Source of the DNA: JAKFWF01 sp963741505
Lineage (GTDB): Bacteria > Pseudomonadota > Alphaproteobacteria > Rhizobiales > Hyphomicrobiaceae
Length of the DNA stretch: 64,000 bases
Assembly (NCBI GenBank): GCA_963741505.1
Contig: CAVUIJ010000017.1
Coordinates: 286,365-350,364 of the forward strand
Reading direction: 5' to 3'
Within the stretch, counting starts at the first letter, position 1. Every line of letters begins with the position of its first letter. The position numbers were made by a program, and so were the translations under genes. The notes under the pieces are model-generated. The model searched no databases. It saw nothing but the letters and a program-made list of their open reading frames with translations, and had not been told where the DNA came from. Positions 22,010-31,223 of the stretch are shown piece by piece.

Positions 22010-23375
22010 GCTCGACTGGCTTCGGCACGACTGGCAGACCTGGGCGCGCGAGTACCAGTTGCCGCCGGCTGCCGACGAGGCGCAGTCGCCGTGGCGGACC
22101 TGGCTGCTGCTCGGCGGTCGCGGCGCCGGCAAGACGCGGGCGGGCGCGGAGTGGGTGCGTGCGATCGCGCGTGGCGTACCGGCCCGAGATGGGCGGCATG
22201 CCGCCGCGCATCGCGCTGGTCGGCGAGACGCTCGCCGATGCGCGCAGCGTGATGGTGGAAGGTGTATCCGGGCTGCTGGCGGTGCATCGGCACGCCGAGC
22301 GGCCGGTGTTCGAATCCTCGAAGCATCAATTGGTCTGGCCGAACGGCGTGATCGCGCAGATGTTCTCGTCGGAGGATCCCGACGGGCTGCGCGGACCGCA
22401 GTTCCACGCCGCTTGGTGCGACGAGCTGGCGAAATGGACCTATGCGGAGCGGACCTGGGACATGCTGCAATTCGCACTGCGGCTGGGCGAGCATCCCCGA
22501 CAACTGGTGACGACGACGCCGCGCCCGATCCCGCTGTTGAAGCGGCTGATCGAGGACGCGGCGAACGGTGATCGACCGTGCCCGCACGACCGACAACGCG
22601 GACAACCTGGCGCCGACCTTCGTCGCGGAGATGACGCGGCGCTACGGCGGCAGTCTGCTCGGCCGGCAGGAGCTCGACGGCGAGATGATCGAGGACGGAG
22701 GCAGGCGCGTTGTGGCGGCTCGACTGGATCGAGCAGGCCCGCGTGCGAGCAGCGCCCGAGTTGACGAGAATCGTGGTCGCGGTCGATCCGCCGGTGACGG
22801 CGACGGCAACGTCGGATGCCTGCGGCATCGTGGTTGCCGGCGTGGGCGTGGATCGCCGCGGCTACGTATTGGCCGACCGCACGCTGCAGGGCCGCGACGG
22901 CGCGGCGTGGGCGCGGGCGGCGATCGCGGCCTATCGCGACTTCAAGGCCGACCGCATCGTGGCGGAGGTCAACCAGGGCGGCGACCTCGTCGTCGGCGTC
23001 ATGAAGCAGATCGACGACACCGTGCCGATCGGCAAGGTGCGCGCGACGCGCGGCAAGTGGGTGCGCGCGGAGCCGGTCGCCGCACTCTATGCGGAAGGCC
23101 GCGTCAGCCACGTCGGCCACCTCGGCGATCTGGAAGCGCAGATGCTGTCGTTCGGCGCCGGCGGTCTGGGTCGCGGCAAGAGCCCCGACCGGATGGATGC
23201 GCTGGTCTGGGCGCTGACCGAGCTGATGCTCGAGCAGGCGCCGCTGCCGTCGATCAGGATGACTTTGATTGCCGAACGCAGATCCCTCCCCCTCGAGGGG
23301 GAGGGATCGCAAGCGAAAAGGTTCCACGCATGCAGACACGATCAGCGCTCCGGCCATCGCGGCTGGAGTGGATGA
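21985..23375 (+). CDS. GTA large terminase (g2)
   Basis: Motor ATPase and nuclease that packages DNA into GTA heads. The Walker A is LLGGRGAGKTRAGAEWV and the Walker B region is HAAWCDELAKW, followed by the coupling motif LVTTTPRPI. The RNase-H-like nuclease half contains VVAVDPP, VAEVNQGGDLV and SPDRMDALVWALTEL. Breaks near 22178, 22566 and 22705 separate recognisable pieces. The start is unresolved because no good start codon precedes ADELDWLRHDWQTWAREYQ. The open frame runs to 23375 through a palindrome, but the natural end is probably near 23265. Confidence 0.88.
23281..23308. repeat. Perfect 28-bp palindrome
   Basis: GATCCCTCCCCCTC is followed directly by its reverse complement, giving 14-base arms with no loop. 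It lies between the large terminase and portal genes, just ahead of the portal ribosome-binding site AAAAGG. Confidence 0.85.
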
Positions 23376-25195
23376 GCGGCGCGTTGGCGCGCGTGCTCGC
23401 CGGACTGAAGCGCGAGGGCAAGGGCGGCGGCGGGCCGCTGGTCGCGATCGAGAACACCGGCCAGCCGCAGTGGGCGCCGCGCGACTACGCCGCGTTCGCC
23501 CGCGAGGGCATGATGCAGAACGCGATCGTCTATCGCTGCGTGCGCATGATCGCGGAGGCCGCCGCGTCGGTGCCGCTGCTGCTCTACGAGGGCGATGCGG
23601 AGATCACCGAGCATCCGCTGCTCGATCTGCTCGCGCGGCCGTGCCCGGGGCATTCCGGCACCGACCTGCATGGAACAGTTCTACGGCTTCCTGCTGGTCT
23701 CGGGCAACGCCTACCTGCACGCCGTCGCGCTCGGCGGCGAGATCCGCGAGTTGCACGCGCTGCGGCCGGATCGCGTCAAGGTGATCCCCGGCGCCGACGG
23801 CTGGCCCGAGGCGTGGGAATATGCGGCGGGCGGGCGCACCGTGCGGATCGGCGGCGAGCCGGCGGCGGGCGTCGCAGCCGTGCTGCAACTCAAGCTGTTC
23901 CACCCGGTCAACGACTACTACGGCCTGTCGCCGATCGAGGCAGCGGCCACCGCCATCGACATCCACAACGCCGCAGCGAAATGGAACAAGGCGCTGCTCG
24001 ACAACTCGGCGCGGCCGTCGGGCGCGCTGGTCTACACGACGGGCGGCAGCCTCACCGGCGACCAGTTCCAGCGCCTGAAGGGCGAGCTGGAGACGACGTT
24101 CCAGGGCGCGCGCAACGCCGGCCGGCCGCTGCTGCTGGAAGGCGGGCTCGACTGGAAGGCGATGAGCCTGTCGCCGCGCGACATGGACTTCATCGAGGCC
24201 AAGCACGCCGCCGCCCGCGAGATCGCGCTGGCGATCGGCGTGCCGCCGATGCTGCTCGGCATTCCCGGCGACAACACGTATGCGAACTACGCCGAGGCCA
24301 ATCGCGCGTTCTGGCGGCAGACGGTGTTGCCCTTGGCGACGCGCGGCGCGCGCGGGATCGCGCAATGGCTCGGCCCGGCGTGGGGCGACGAGTTGCGGTT
24401 GGCGCCGGATCTCGACGCAGGTCGAGGCGCTGGCCCCGGAGCGCGAGGCGCTGTGGGCCAGGTTGGAGAAGGCGAGCTTCCTGTCGCAGGACGAGAAGCG
24501 CGCGGCGGTTGGGTATGACGCGCGGGCGCGGAGGGTGGTGATGGCGCCACCGGCCCTTTCGCGCGGAAGTACAGCCCTGATCAGCCGCGTATGCCTGCGG
24601 GCCAGACGGGCGGCGGGCAGTGGACGAGCGGGGAGGGTGGTAGTGACGCAGACGGCGACGACGGCGTACCCGACGGCGGGGAAGATGAGAACGACGATCC
24701 GCTGCTGCACAGGGTTGCTCAACGTGGCGCCAGCCCATTGGGCAGCCCGCAACTTGCCAATGCCGTGCGCAGTGCGCGCTCCGAGCTGGCGAAGGTTCGC
24801 GAGTTGGACCCGAATTGGAGGACGCCGCCCAGTCTCAGGTCCGAAGAGAACGTCGCCGGTCTGATCGCGCACTACGAGGCGATTGCTCAGGCCGCCAGGG
24901 CTCGCTATGCGGAGATTACGCGGGACGCGATCCCGGGCACCAACCCTAGTTGGGGCATCAATCGTCTTCGTAAAGAACTTGGTGATATGGGATACAATTA
25001 CATTGGTCCGGCAACTCGCTCGCCAGGATTTCAGTTTTATAATCCGAGAACGGGCGATTGGGTGCGTATTATGGACCGACCAACCAGGGCACCGTTTCGA
25101 ACGGATCACTTCAAAAATTCCACAATAACTTCTACTACAGGTACCTACCGTCTGGCGGCAGTTGGGGATCTCATGTGACGATTCCCAATAAGTGA
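23330..25195 (+). CDS. GTA portal protein (g3) fused to a C-terminal toxin-like domain
   Basis: Residues 1 to about 395 are an HK97-type portal: AFAREGMMQNAIVYRCVRMIAEA, MEQFYGFLLVSGNAYL, FHPVNDYYGLSPIEAA and GDNTYANYAEANRAFWRQ. A portal normally ends just after EKRAAVGY. Here it runs on through KYSPDQPRMPAGQTGGGQWT, a low-complexity acidic stretch and a new domain containing SWGINRLRKELGDMGYNYIG, FQFYNPRTGDWVRIMDRP and, after a -1 break near 25118, FHNNFYYRYLPSG ... GSHVTIPNK. The last 300 bases are visibly less GC-rich than the portal. I recall PAGQxGGGQWT linkers joining phage structural proteins to variable effector domains, but I cannot name this domain. Other breaks lie near 23671, 24418 and 24528. 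Confidence 0.8.
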
Positions 25196-25218
25196 CCTCG
25201 CATTTAGTGGAGCGCACC

Positions 25219-25656
25219 ATGAGCTACCAGTCAGAGCTGGAGCAGAGGATACTCTCGGAGCTCGAGGAGGCAGGCGATGACGCCTTCGAAACGCTGCTCA
25301 ATTCGACCGCAGATCGTTCGGGAACTTCGGACCAGATGGATCAGTTTGTCGAGGGTTTGAGAAACCTTCTTCGAGGAGGTCTGGTTCGCATTGCAGTCGC
25401 CGCAAACTCGGACGGTCCACTTGTAGAGCTATCTTCGACAGCGGCATTGGATCACCTCGATACCGTCAAACCAGCCTTCAAGCTGGATGAGTCAAAGGGC
25501 CGTTGGAAAGACATCCGCCGGACAGGGCCGCCCTATCCCCGCCCCTCTCCAATCGTGGTGAGCACTGATTCAGGCTACAACGCAGCACAAGATATTGTGT
25601 CTCGTCGCGGGTACGAGTGGTGGCGAGTGAAGCCTCCGATAGTCCAACCCGAATAG
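25219..25656 (+). CDS. Unknown protein, candidate immunity partner of the portal-fused domain
   Basis: 145 residues, intact, with no family recognised. The N-terminal half is acidic and helical (SYQSELEQRILSELEEAGDD, DQMDQFVEGLRNLLRGG); the C-terminal half is mixed and ends RRGYEWWRVKPPIVQPE. The ATG at 25219 has GTGGAG six bases upstream; a GTG at 25192 that overlaps the upstream stop is an alternative. The base composition is lower in GC than the neighbouring GTA genes, as in the domain just upstream. Its position directly behind the toxin-like domain is what suggests immunity; there is no functional evidence. Confidence 0.6.
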   Translation: MSYQSELEQRILSELEEAGDDAFETLLNSTADRSGTSDQMDQFVEGLRNLLRGGLVRIAVAANSDGPLVELSSTAALDHLDTVKPAFKLDESKGRWKDIRRTGPPYPRPSPIVVSTDSGYNAAQDIVSRRGYEWWRVKPPIVQPE

Positions 25657-25785
25657 CGGTCGCACGCCGAAATCGATCCGGAGCGCTCGTCTACACGACG
25701 GGCGGCAGTCTCACCGGCGACCAGTTCCAACGCTTGAAGGGCGAACTGGAGACGACGTTCCAGGGCGCTCGGTTCTTCAGCTGAT

Positions 25786-25809
25786 CGCTCCGGCGCAAGC
25801 GCCGACGCG
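25786..25809 (+). repeat. Variant of the 24-bp palindromic element in the portal fragment
   Basis: Same as the elements in boxC and the CoA-transferase gene except that the stem is CGGCGC-AA-GCGCCG. The two changes are compensatory and keep the hairpin. It reads RSGASADAT in frame with the portal sequence that follows. Confidence 0.8.
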
Positions 25810-25882
25810 ACTGCCGGCCGGCCGCTGCTGCTGGAAGGCGGGCTCGACTGGAAGGCGATGAGCCTGTCGCCGAAGGAGTTGC

Positions 25883-26011
25883 TTGGATTTGTCGCCTGCG
25901 CGACGTGGATTTCATCGAGGCCAAGCACGCCGCCGCCCGCGAGATCGCGCTGGCGATCGGCGTGCCGCCGATGCTGCTCGGCATGCTTGTTGGCTTTGTC
26001 GCCTTCGCGAC
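25883..26011 (+). repeat. Two copies of a 22-bp insert in the portal fragment
   Basis: 25883-25904 and 25990-26011 match at 20 of 22 bases and share TTTGTCGCCT(G/T)CGCGAC, with a GTCGC/GCGAC hairpin. Neither is present at the matching position of the intact portal copy. Confidence 0.75.
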
Positions 26012-26157
26012 GGGGCGACAACACCTACGCGAACTACGCCGAGGCCAACCGCGCGTTCTGGCGGCAGGTCTTGCCGGAGGCGAGCAAGCAAGCAAGTACT
26101 GTAGGTTGCGGTCAGCGCGGCGCACAGCGCGTCGCATAGCTGAGCCACGGCCTATTC

Positions 26158-26205
26158 CGCGCGTAACCCGACAGCCGCGCGCATGACATGTTCGGGTTAC
26201 GCGCG
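26158..26205. repeat. Hairpin upstream of the prohead protease
   Basis: CGCGCGTAACCCGA at 26158-26171 is the reverse complement of TCGGGTTACGCGCG at 26192-26205. It is part of a roughly 260-base gene-free stretch between the portal fragment and the protease gene. Confidence 0.7.
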
Positions 26206-26330
26206 GGTCGATAGCCGCGTGGTCGATCTCGAATGACGTGGCCCGCGCTAGACCCAGACCTACGGCGGTCGGTGTCATGCGCCGCACGACGACGCCGAAT
26301 CACGACATCAACAACCGGAAACACCCAGAC

Positions 26331-27065
26331 ATGACCGATCGATCGACCCGCCCACCCGAGGTGGCGCGGGAGGTGAACTTTGCCGCTCGACATCAAGAGC
26401 ATCGCGCTCGACGGCCTGTTCGAGGGCTACGCGAGCCTGTTCAACAAGGAGGATCTCGGCCACGACATCGTGCTGCCGGGCGCGTTCCGCGACAGCCTCG
26501 CCGAGCGCGGGCCGGACGGCGTCAAGATGCTGTTCCAGCACGATCCCGACGCAGCCGATCGGCGTGTGGATGAAGATCGCACGAGGACGCGCGCGGCCTG
26601 TTCGTGCGCGGCCGGCTGATGAGCGAGGTCGCCAAGGCGCGCGAGGTGATGAGCCTGATGCGCGCCGGCGCGCATCGACGGCCTGTCGATCGGCTTCCGC
26701 ATGGTCAAGGGCGCGCGCGACCGCTTCGGCGTCCGCCGGCTCGAGAAGATCGACCTGTGGGAGATCTCGATCGTCACCTTCCCGATGCAGCCCGAGGCGC
26801 GCGTCATCGGCGATGAAGGCTGGCCCGTTCGGCGCGACGCCGGCCGACGGAACGCGAATTCGAGCGCTGGCTCACGCAGGACGCTGGGTTCACGCGCTCG
26901 CAGGCCCGCGCGCTGATGCGCGAGGGCTACAAAGGGCTGCAGACTCCCTGCGGGATGCGGGGCTGCCCTCGGGACTGGGAGGAGCGGCTCGTCGGCCAGA
27001 TGTCGCGAAGCGGCACGCCTCCTCAGAGCCAATCGCAACCAGCAACCCAAGGATCTGACACATGA
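26331..27065 (+). CDS. GTA prohead protease (g4), HK97 type
   Basis: Matures the capsid by cutting the scaffold part of the capsid protein. Anchors are LFEGYASLFNKEDLGHDIVL, MLFQHDP (the catalytic-His region), AIDGLSIGFRMVKG (the Ser region) and KIDLWEISIVTFPMQPEA, all diagnostic for the HK97 prohead protease fold. Breaks lie near 26382, 26550, 26590, 26672 and 26825. The predicted end overlaps the capsid start as ATGA (27062-27065). The upstream start at 26331 gives MTDRSTRPPEVAREVNF, as in other GTA proteases. Confidence 0.85.
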
Positions 27066-28299
27066 CCAATGACGACATGCATCGAGACGAAGTCGGCCGC
27101 CGGCGCCGACATCAACCTGGCCTTCGACGACTTCCTGCGCGCCTTCGAGGAGCTACAAGGAGGAGAACGATCGCCGCCTGGACGAGATCGAGCGGCGCGG
27201 TGCGGCCGATCCGCTGACGACGCGACAAGCTCGCCCGCATCGACCGCACGCTCGACGATCTCTCCCACAAGGCGATGCGGCCGCAGCTCGGCGGCGCAGC
27301 CGCCGCGCGATCATGGCGCCTTGCAGCACAAGGCCGCGTTCGACGGCTACGTGCGTCGCGGCGAGACGATGCCGCTGCGCGCGGTCGAGGGCAAGGCGCT
27401 GTCGGTCGGCTCGGATGCCGACGGCGGCTACCTGGTGCCGCGCGGAGACCGAGACCGCGGTCAACCGCGCGCTGAAGGACATCTCGCCGATCCGCGCGAT
27501 CGCCGGCATCCGCCAGGTCTCCGGCAACGGTCTACAAGAAGCCGTTCGCGATCACCGGCGTCGGCACCGGCTGGGTCGGCGAGACCGCCGCACGGCCGCA
27601 GACCGACGCGCCGACGCTGGCCGAGCTGTCGTTCCCGACCATGGAGCTCTACGCCATGCCGGCAGCGACGCAGACGCTGCTCGACGACGCCGCCGTCAAC
27701 ATCGACCAGTGGATCGCCGAGGAGGTGCGCGCTCGCCTTCGCCGAGCAGGAGGGCACCGCCTTCGTGACCGGCGACGGCATCAACAAGCCGAAGGGCTTC
27801 CTCGCCTACGACGACGGTCGCCAACGCGTCGTGGACGTACGGCAACCTCGGCTTCATCGCGACGCGGCGTCGCCGGCGCGCTTCCCGGCCACCGATCCCG
27901 TCGCGACAAGCTGGTCGACCTCGTCTACGCGGTGAAGGCCGGCTATCGCGCCAACGGCACGTTCGTCATGAACCGCGCGACGCAGTCCGTCGTGCGCAAG
28001 ATGAAGGACGCCGACGGCAACTACCTGTGGCAGCCGGCCGCGCAAGCCGGGCGAGGCCTCGACGCTGATGGGCTTCCCGTCGCGAGAGCGAGGACATGCC
28101 GGACATCGCGGCCAACGCGCATGGCGATCGCGTTCGGCGACTTCCGAGCGCGGCTACCTGATCGTCGACCGCGTCGGCATCTCGCGTGCTGCGCGATCCC
28201 TACTCCGCCAAGCCCTACGTGCTGTTCTACACGACCAAGCGCGTCGGCGGCGGCGTGCAGGACTTCGAGGCGATCAAGCTGCTGAAGTTCGCGGCTTGA
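27062..28299 (+). CDS. GTA major capsid protein (g5), HK97 fold
   Basis: Forms the GTA head. The N-terminal delta domain is helical and charged (AFDDFLRAFEEYKEENDRRLDEIERRG). The core shows SVGSDADGGYLVPRETE, MELYAMPAATQTLLDDAAVNIDQWI, GTAFVTGDGINKPKGFL, the YRANGTFVMNRATQSVVRKM strand and the end YVLFYTTKRVGGGVQDFEAI. These are standard for the phage HK97 major capsid family. About ten single-base breaks occur along the gene. It overlaps the protease stop at ATGA. Confidence 0.9.
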
Positions 28300-28300
28300 A

Positions 28301-28425
28301 CCACTCCCTCTCCCCATCGCTCTCGGCGATGGGGAGAGGGTCGGGGTGAGGGGCGGCCGCGCTCCGACGTGGTGCTAGTCGCCGCCCCTCACCTAGCCCT
28401 CTCCCCGAAGCGGAGAGGAATTGCG
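28301..28425. repeat. Palindromic repeat behind the capsid gene
   Basis: CTCTCCCCATCG with CGATGGGGAGAG, then GGTGAGGGGCGGC with GCCGCCCCTCACC, then CCTCTCCCC with CGGAGAGG. It is the same family as 2373-2532. It fills half of the 296-base gap before g6; the remainder shows nothing recognisable. Confidence 0.75.
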
Positions 28426-28595
28426 ACCTGTCCCGCGCGGAACAGCGCGGCGCGACCTGATCGGCGATACCTCACCTCGCAGGGCAGCCTTCCTCCCCCC
28501 TCCCTGCGAGCCCTGGCGGGAGCTTCACGCGGTCCTCTCATCCCGCGCGTCGCTCCCGCCATTTTTTCTGGCTCCCCAACAGCACCGGATCTCAC

Positions 28596-29176
28596 ATGTC
28601 CCTCGTCCTGACGGCCGCGCCCGCGGTCGAGCCGGTCTCGCTCGCCGAGGCCAAGGCGCACCTGCGCGTCGACGGCACCGCCGAGGATGCCTTCGATCGC
28701 GAGCCTCATCACGACCTCGCGGCTGCAGATCGAGGCGGCGCTCGATCTGGCGCTCATCACGCAGAGCTGGCGTGGCGCTCGACGACTGGCCGCAGCCGCA
28801 CGAGGCATCGAGCTGCCGCTGCGGCCGGTGCAGTCGGTCGAGGCGGTGCGGATCACCTCGGAGGACGACGTCACGGTGACGCTGGAAAGCTGGCGCTACC
28901 TGCTCGACGGCGCTGGCGTGCCCGCGCGCATCGTGTCGACGGCAACGCGCTTCCCGACGCCCGGTGCTGTCGCCAACGGCATCGAGATCGCGTTCACCGC
29001 CGGCTACGGCGCGACGCTCTGCCGACGTGCCGGCACCGATCCGCCAGGCGATCTGCTGCTGATCGCGCACTGGTTCGAATGCCGCGGGCCATCGCACGAC
29101 GGCCGCCCGGTCGACGCCACGATCCCGGCCGAGATCTCCGCGCTGCTCGATGCCATACCGGCAGGTGCGGCTATGA
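28596..29176 (+). CDS. GTA head-tail adaptor (g6; phiE125 gp8-like)
   Basis: About 190 residues. It begins MSLVLTAAPAVEPVSLAEAKAHLRVDG, the signature of the phage head-tail connector family, and continues ASLITTSRLQIEAALDLALITQSWR and GIEIAFTAGYGATLADVPAPI. It sits under the portal and joins it to the stopper. Breaks lie near 28693, 28776, 28805, 29023 and 29164. The end overlaps the next gene as ATGA at 29173-29176. Confidence 0.82.
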
Positions 29177-29502
29177 GCTGCGCGATGATCGGCGCGCTGC
29201 GCCATCGCGTGAGCCTGGAGAGCCGCACCCGCACGCCGGAGGCGGCGGCGGCGCCGTCATCACGTGGGCGCCGGTCGCCAGCATGCATCGCGCAGGTGAA
29301 GCCGGTCGCGGCCGCGAGATCGTCAAGGCCGACGGCGTGACGGCGCGCGTGACGCACGAGATCACTGATCCGCTGGCGCGACGACGTGCTGCCGGAGATG
29401 CGCTTCGTGGAGGGCGCGCGGGTGTTCGAGATCCGCGCCGCGCTCGACCGCGAGGACCGCCGCCGCTGGCTCGAATGCCTCTGCGAGGAGCAGGTGGCGT
29501 GA
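29173..29502 (+). CDS. GTA head-tail stopper (g7; SPP1 gp16-like)
   Basis: About 108 residues. IGALRHRVSLESRTRTPEAGG followed by PVASMHAQVKPV and REIVKADGVTARVTHEI is the standard pattern of phage head-tail joining proteins. The tail FVEGARVFEIRAALDREDRR matches the family C-terminus. Breaks lie near 29245, 29290 and 29373. It closes the head exit between the adaptor (g6) and the tail. Confidence 0.78.
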
Positions 29503-29636
29503 GGCTCGGATAGCACGCTCGGCGGCGCGTCGCAGCGCCGGCGCGAGATCGCGACGATTGTGCCGCCGTCGACGCGCTGTGTCGGCAGCGCTCGGCGCTC
29601 GCTCCGCTCAGCATCTCCGTCTACCCGACCTACGGC
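29503..29636. repeat. Palindromic spacer between g7 and g8
   Basis: It begins GGCTCGGATAGCA and ends TCTACCCGACCTACG, a degraded member of the TAGGTCGG-TAGAGC family best preserved at 54785-54905. Confidence 0.55.
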
Positions 29637-29662
29637 ACTACCGTCACAGGAGCCACCGAGAC

Positions 29663-30075
29663 ATGTCCAGCGCCAGCTTTGCCCTGCAGGCGGCGATCCA
29701 TCAGCGGCTCACCGGCGAGGCCGCGGTCACGGCCTGCTCGGCGGGCCGCGCGTCTATGACGACGTGCCGCGCGGCGCGGCGTTCCCCTACGTCACGTTCG
29801 GCATCACCACCGAGCGCGACTGGAGCACCGGCAGCGAGCCCGGCGGCGAGCACATCGTCACGCTGCACGTGTGGTCGCGCGCGGCGGGCCGGCGCGAGGC
29901 CGACGAGATCGCCGAAGCCGTACGCACGAGCGCTGCACGACAGCGCGCTGGCGCTGACCGGCCATCGCCTCGTCAATCTGCGCCACGAGCTGACCGACAC
30001 GCGCCGCGATCCCGACGGCGAGACCTATCACGGCATCGTGCGGCTGCGCGCGGTGACGGAGCCGCAGCGTAGGCG
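29663..30075 (+). CDS. GTA tail terminator (g8; DUF3168)
   Basis: About 135 residues: SFALQAAIHQRLTG, GGPRVYDDVPRGAAFPYVTF, GGEHIVTLHVWSRAAGRREA and the end GHRLVNLRHELTDTRRDPDG ... RLRAVTEP. This matches the DUF3168 tail-completion family. Breaks lie near 29740 (between AAVTA and LLGGPRVYDDV) and 29930. The stop is not resolved: the frame ends inside the palindromic spacer that begins near 30070. Confidence 0.8.
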
Positions 30076-30191
30076 TAGAGTCGGCGATCGTGCCGGCGTG
30101 CGCGGAGCGATCACGAGCGAGTGCCCGACCGAGACGCGCTCGATGTCGGGTCTCGGCGTCGCTCAGGCGCACTCACCTCGACCCGACCTAC
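30070..30191. repeat. Palindromic spacer between g8 and g9
   Basis: It starts GCGTAGGCGTAGAGTCGG and ends TCGACCCGACCTAC, again the TAGGTCGG family, with internal inverted pairs such as GTCGGGTCTCGG. Confidence 0.5.
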
Positions 30192-30221
30192 AACTCCATC
30201 CCCAACCGAGGACCCAACACA

Positions 30222-30637
30222 ATGGCTGCACAGAAAGGCAAGGACCTGCTGCTCAAGATCGACGCAGCCGGCACCGGCACGTTCACGACGGTCGCGGGGC
30301 TGCGCTCGCGCACGCTCGCGTTCAACGCCGAGACCGTCGACATCACGCACCAGGAATCGGCCGGCAGTGGCGCGAGCTGCTCGCAGGCGCCGGCGTCCGC
30401 AGCGCGCGCGTCACCGGCGCCGGCATGTTCAAGGACGCGGCCTCCGACGAGATGCTGCGCGCGGCGTTCTTCGCCGGCGACGATCAAGGCCTGCCAGATC
30501 GTGATCCCCGACTTCGGCATGGTCGCAGGGCCCGTTCCAGATCGCCGCGCTCGAGCTGACCGGCCGGCACGACAACGAGGTCGCGCTTCGAGATCGCGCT
30601 GGAATCGGCGGGCCAGCTCACGTTCACCGCGGCGTGA
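30222..30637 (+). CDS. GTA major tail tube protein (g9; TP901-1 type)
   Basis: About 137 residues beginning AAQKGKDLLLKIDAAGTGTF and continuing LRSRTLAFNAETVDITHQES, SARVTGAGMFKDAASDEML and IVIPDFGMVAGPFQIAALEL. This is the TP901-1 major tail protein pattern and builds the tail tube. Breaks lie near 30366, 30485, 30530 and 30585. It starts at the ATG 30222 and is followed 10 bases later by g10. Confidence 0.85.
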
Positions 30638-30647
30638 GGAGAGCCAC

Positions 30648-31000
30648 ATGGCCAACCGGCATCGCGGCGAGATCGAGGCCGTGCTCGACGGCGAGGAGCT
30701 ATCGGCTGTGCCTGACGCTCGGCGCGCTCGCCGAGCTCGAATACGCGTTCGGCGACGCCGACATGCTGGCGCTGGCGAGCGCTTCGAGAGCGGGCCGGCT
30801 CAGCGCGCGCGACTGCGTCCGCATCATCGGCGCGGGCCTGCGCGGCGCCGGCCACGAGATCACCGACGAGGCAGGTCGCGCGGCATGCAGCGCCGAGGCG
30901 GAGCGGCCGGCTATCGTCGAGATCGTCGCGCGGCTGCTGGCAGCGACGTTCGGCGGCGGCGCGTGCGACCGGCACGACTGGAGCTGCTGCGCCCGCGGAG
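30648..31000 (+). CDS. GTA g10 family protein
   Basis: About 115 residues: ANRHRGEIEAVLDG, LCLTLGALAELEYAFG, SGRLSARDCVRIIGAGLRGAGHEITDEA and VEIVARLLAATFGG. This is the small GTA tail-assembly protein found between the tail tube and the tape measure. It has breaks near 30703, 30786 and 30880-30905. Its stop and the start of the next gene are not clear because of frame breaks near 30960-31000. Confidence 0.75.
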
Positions 31001-31223
31001 GTGCGCCAGGCCCGCCACCCCTTTCCCTGGGACGACGTGATGGCCGCCGGCCTCGGCATGCTGCGCCTGTCGCCGCTGACGTTCTGGGCGATGACGCCGC
31101 GCGAGCTCGCCGCCGCCTTGCGCCCGCTCGGCCGGACGGCGCGGCCCGGCGCCGCTGTCGCGCACTGAATTCGCGTCGCTGATGCGCCGCTTCCCCGATC
31201 GAGAGGAGCAGATCAATGGATGA
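31001..31223 (+). CDS. GTA tail assembly chaperone-like protein (g10.1)
   Basis: About 73 residues read from a GTG at 31001: HPFPWDDVMAAGLGMLRLSP, then LTFWAMTPRELAAALRPLG and EFASLMRRFPDREEQING. The pattern of a small domain with an aromatic-rich helix just before the tape measure matches the rcc01693-type chaperone. One extra base is needed near 31140. The start is uncertain. It overlaps the g11 start. Confidence 0.65.

Larger units (their letters stand above)
25678..26070 (+). pseudogene. Decayed second copy of the portal mid-section
   Basis: This stretch repeats portal bases about 24018-24318 (from GALVYTTGGSLTGDQFQRLKG to YAEANRAFWRQ) with scattered, mostly third-position differences. 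It is interrupted by three insertions: one at 25777-25813 containing a palindromic element and an in-frame TGA, and two related short inserts at about 25873-25898 and 25985-26013. It has no start and ends in unrelated sequence. The real portal copy is upstream. Confidence 0.85.
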
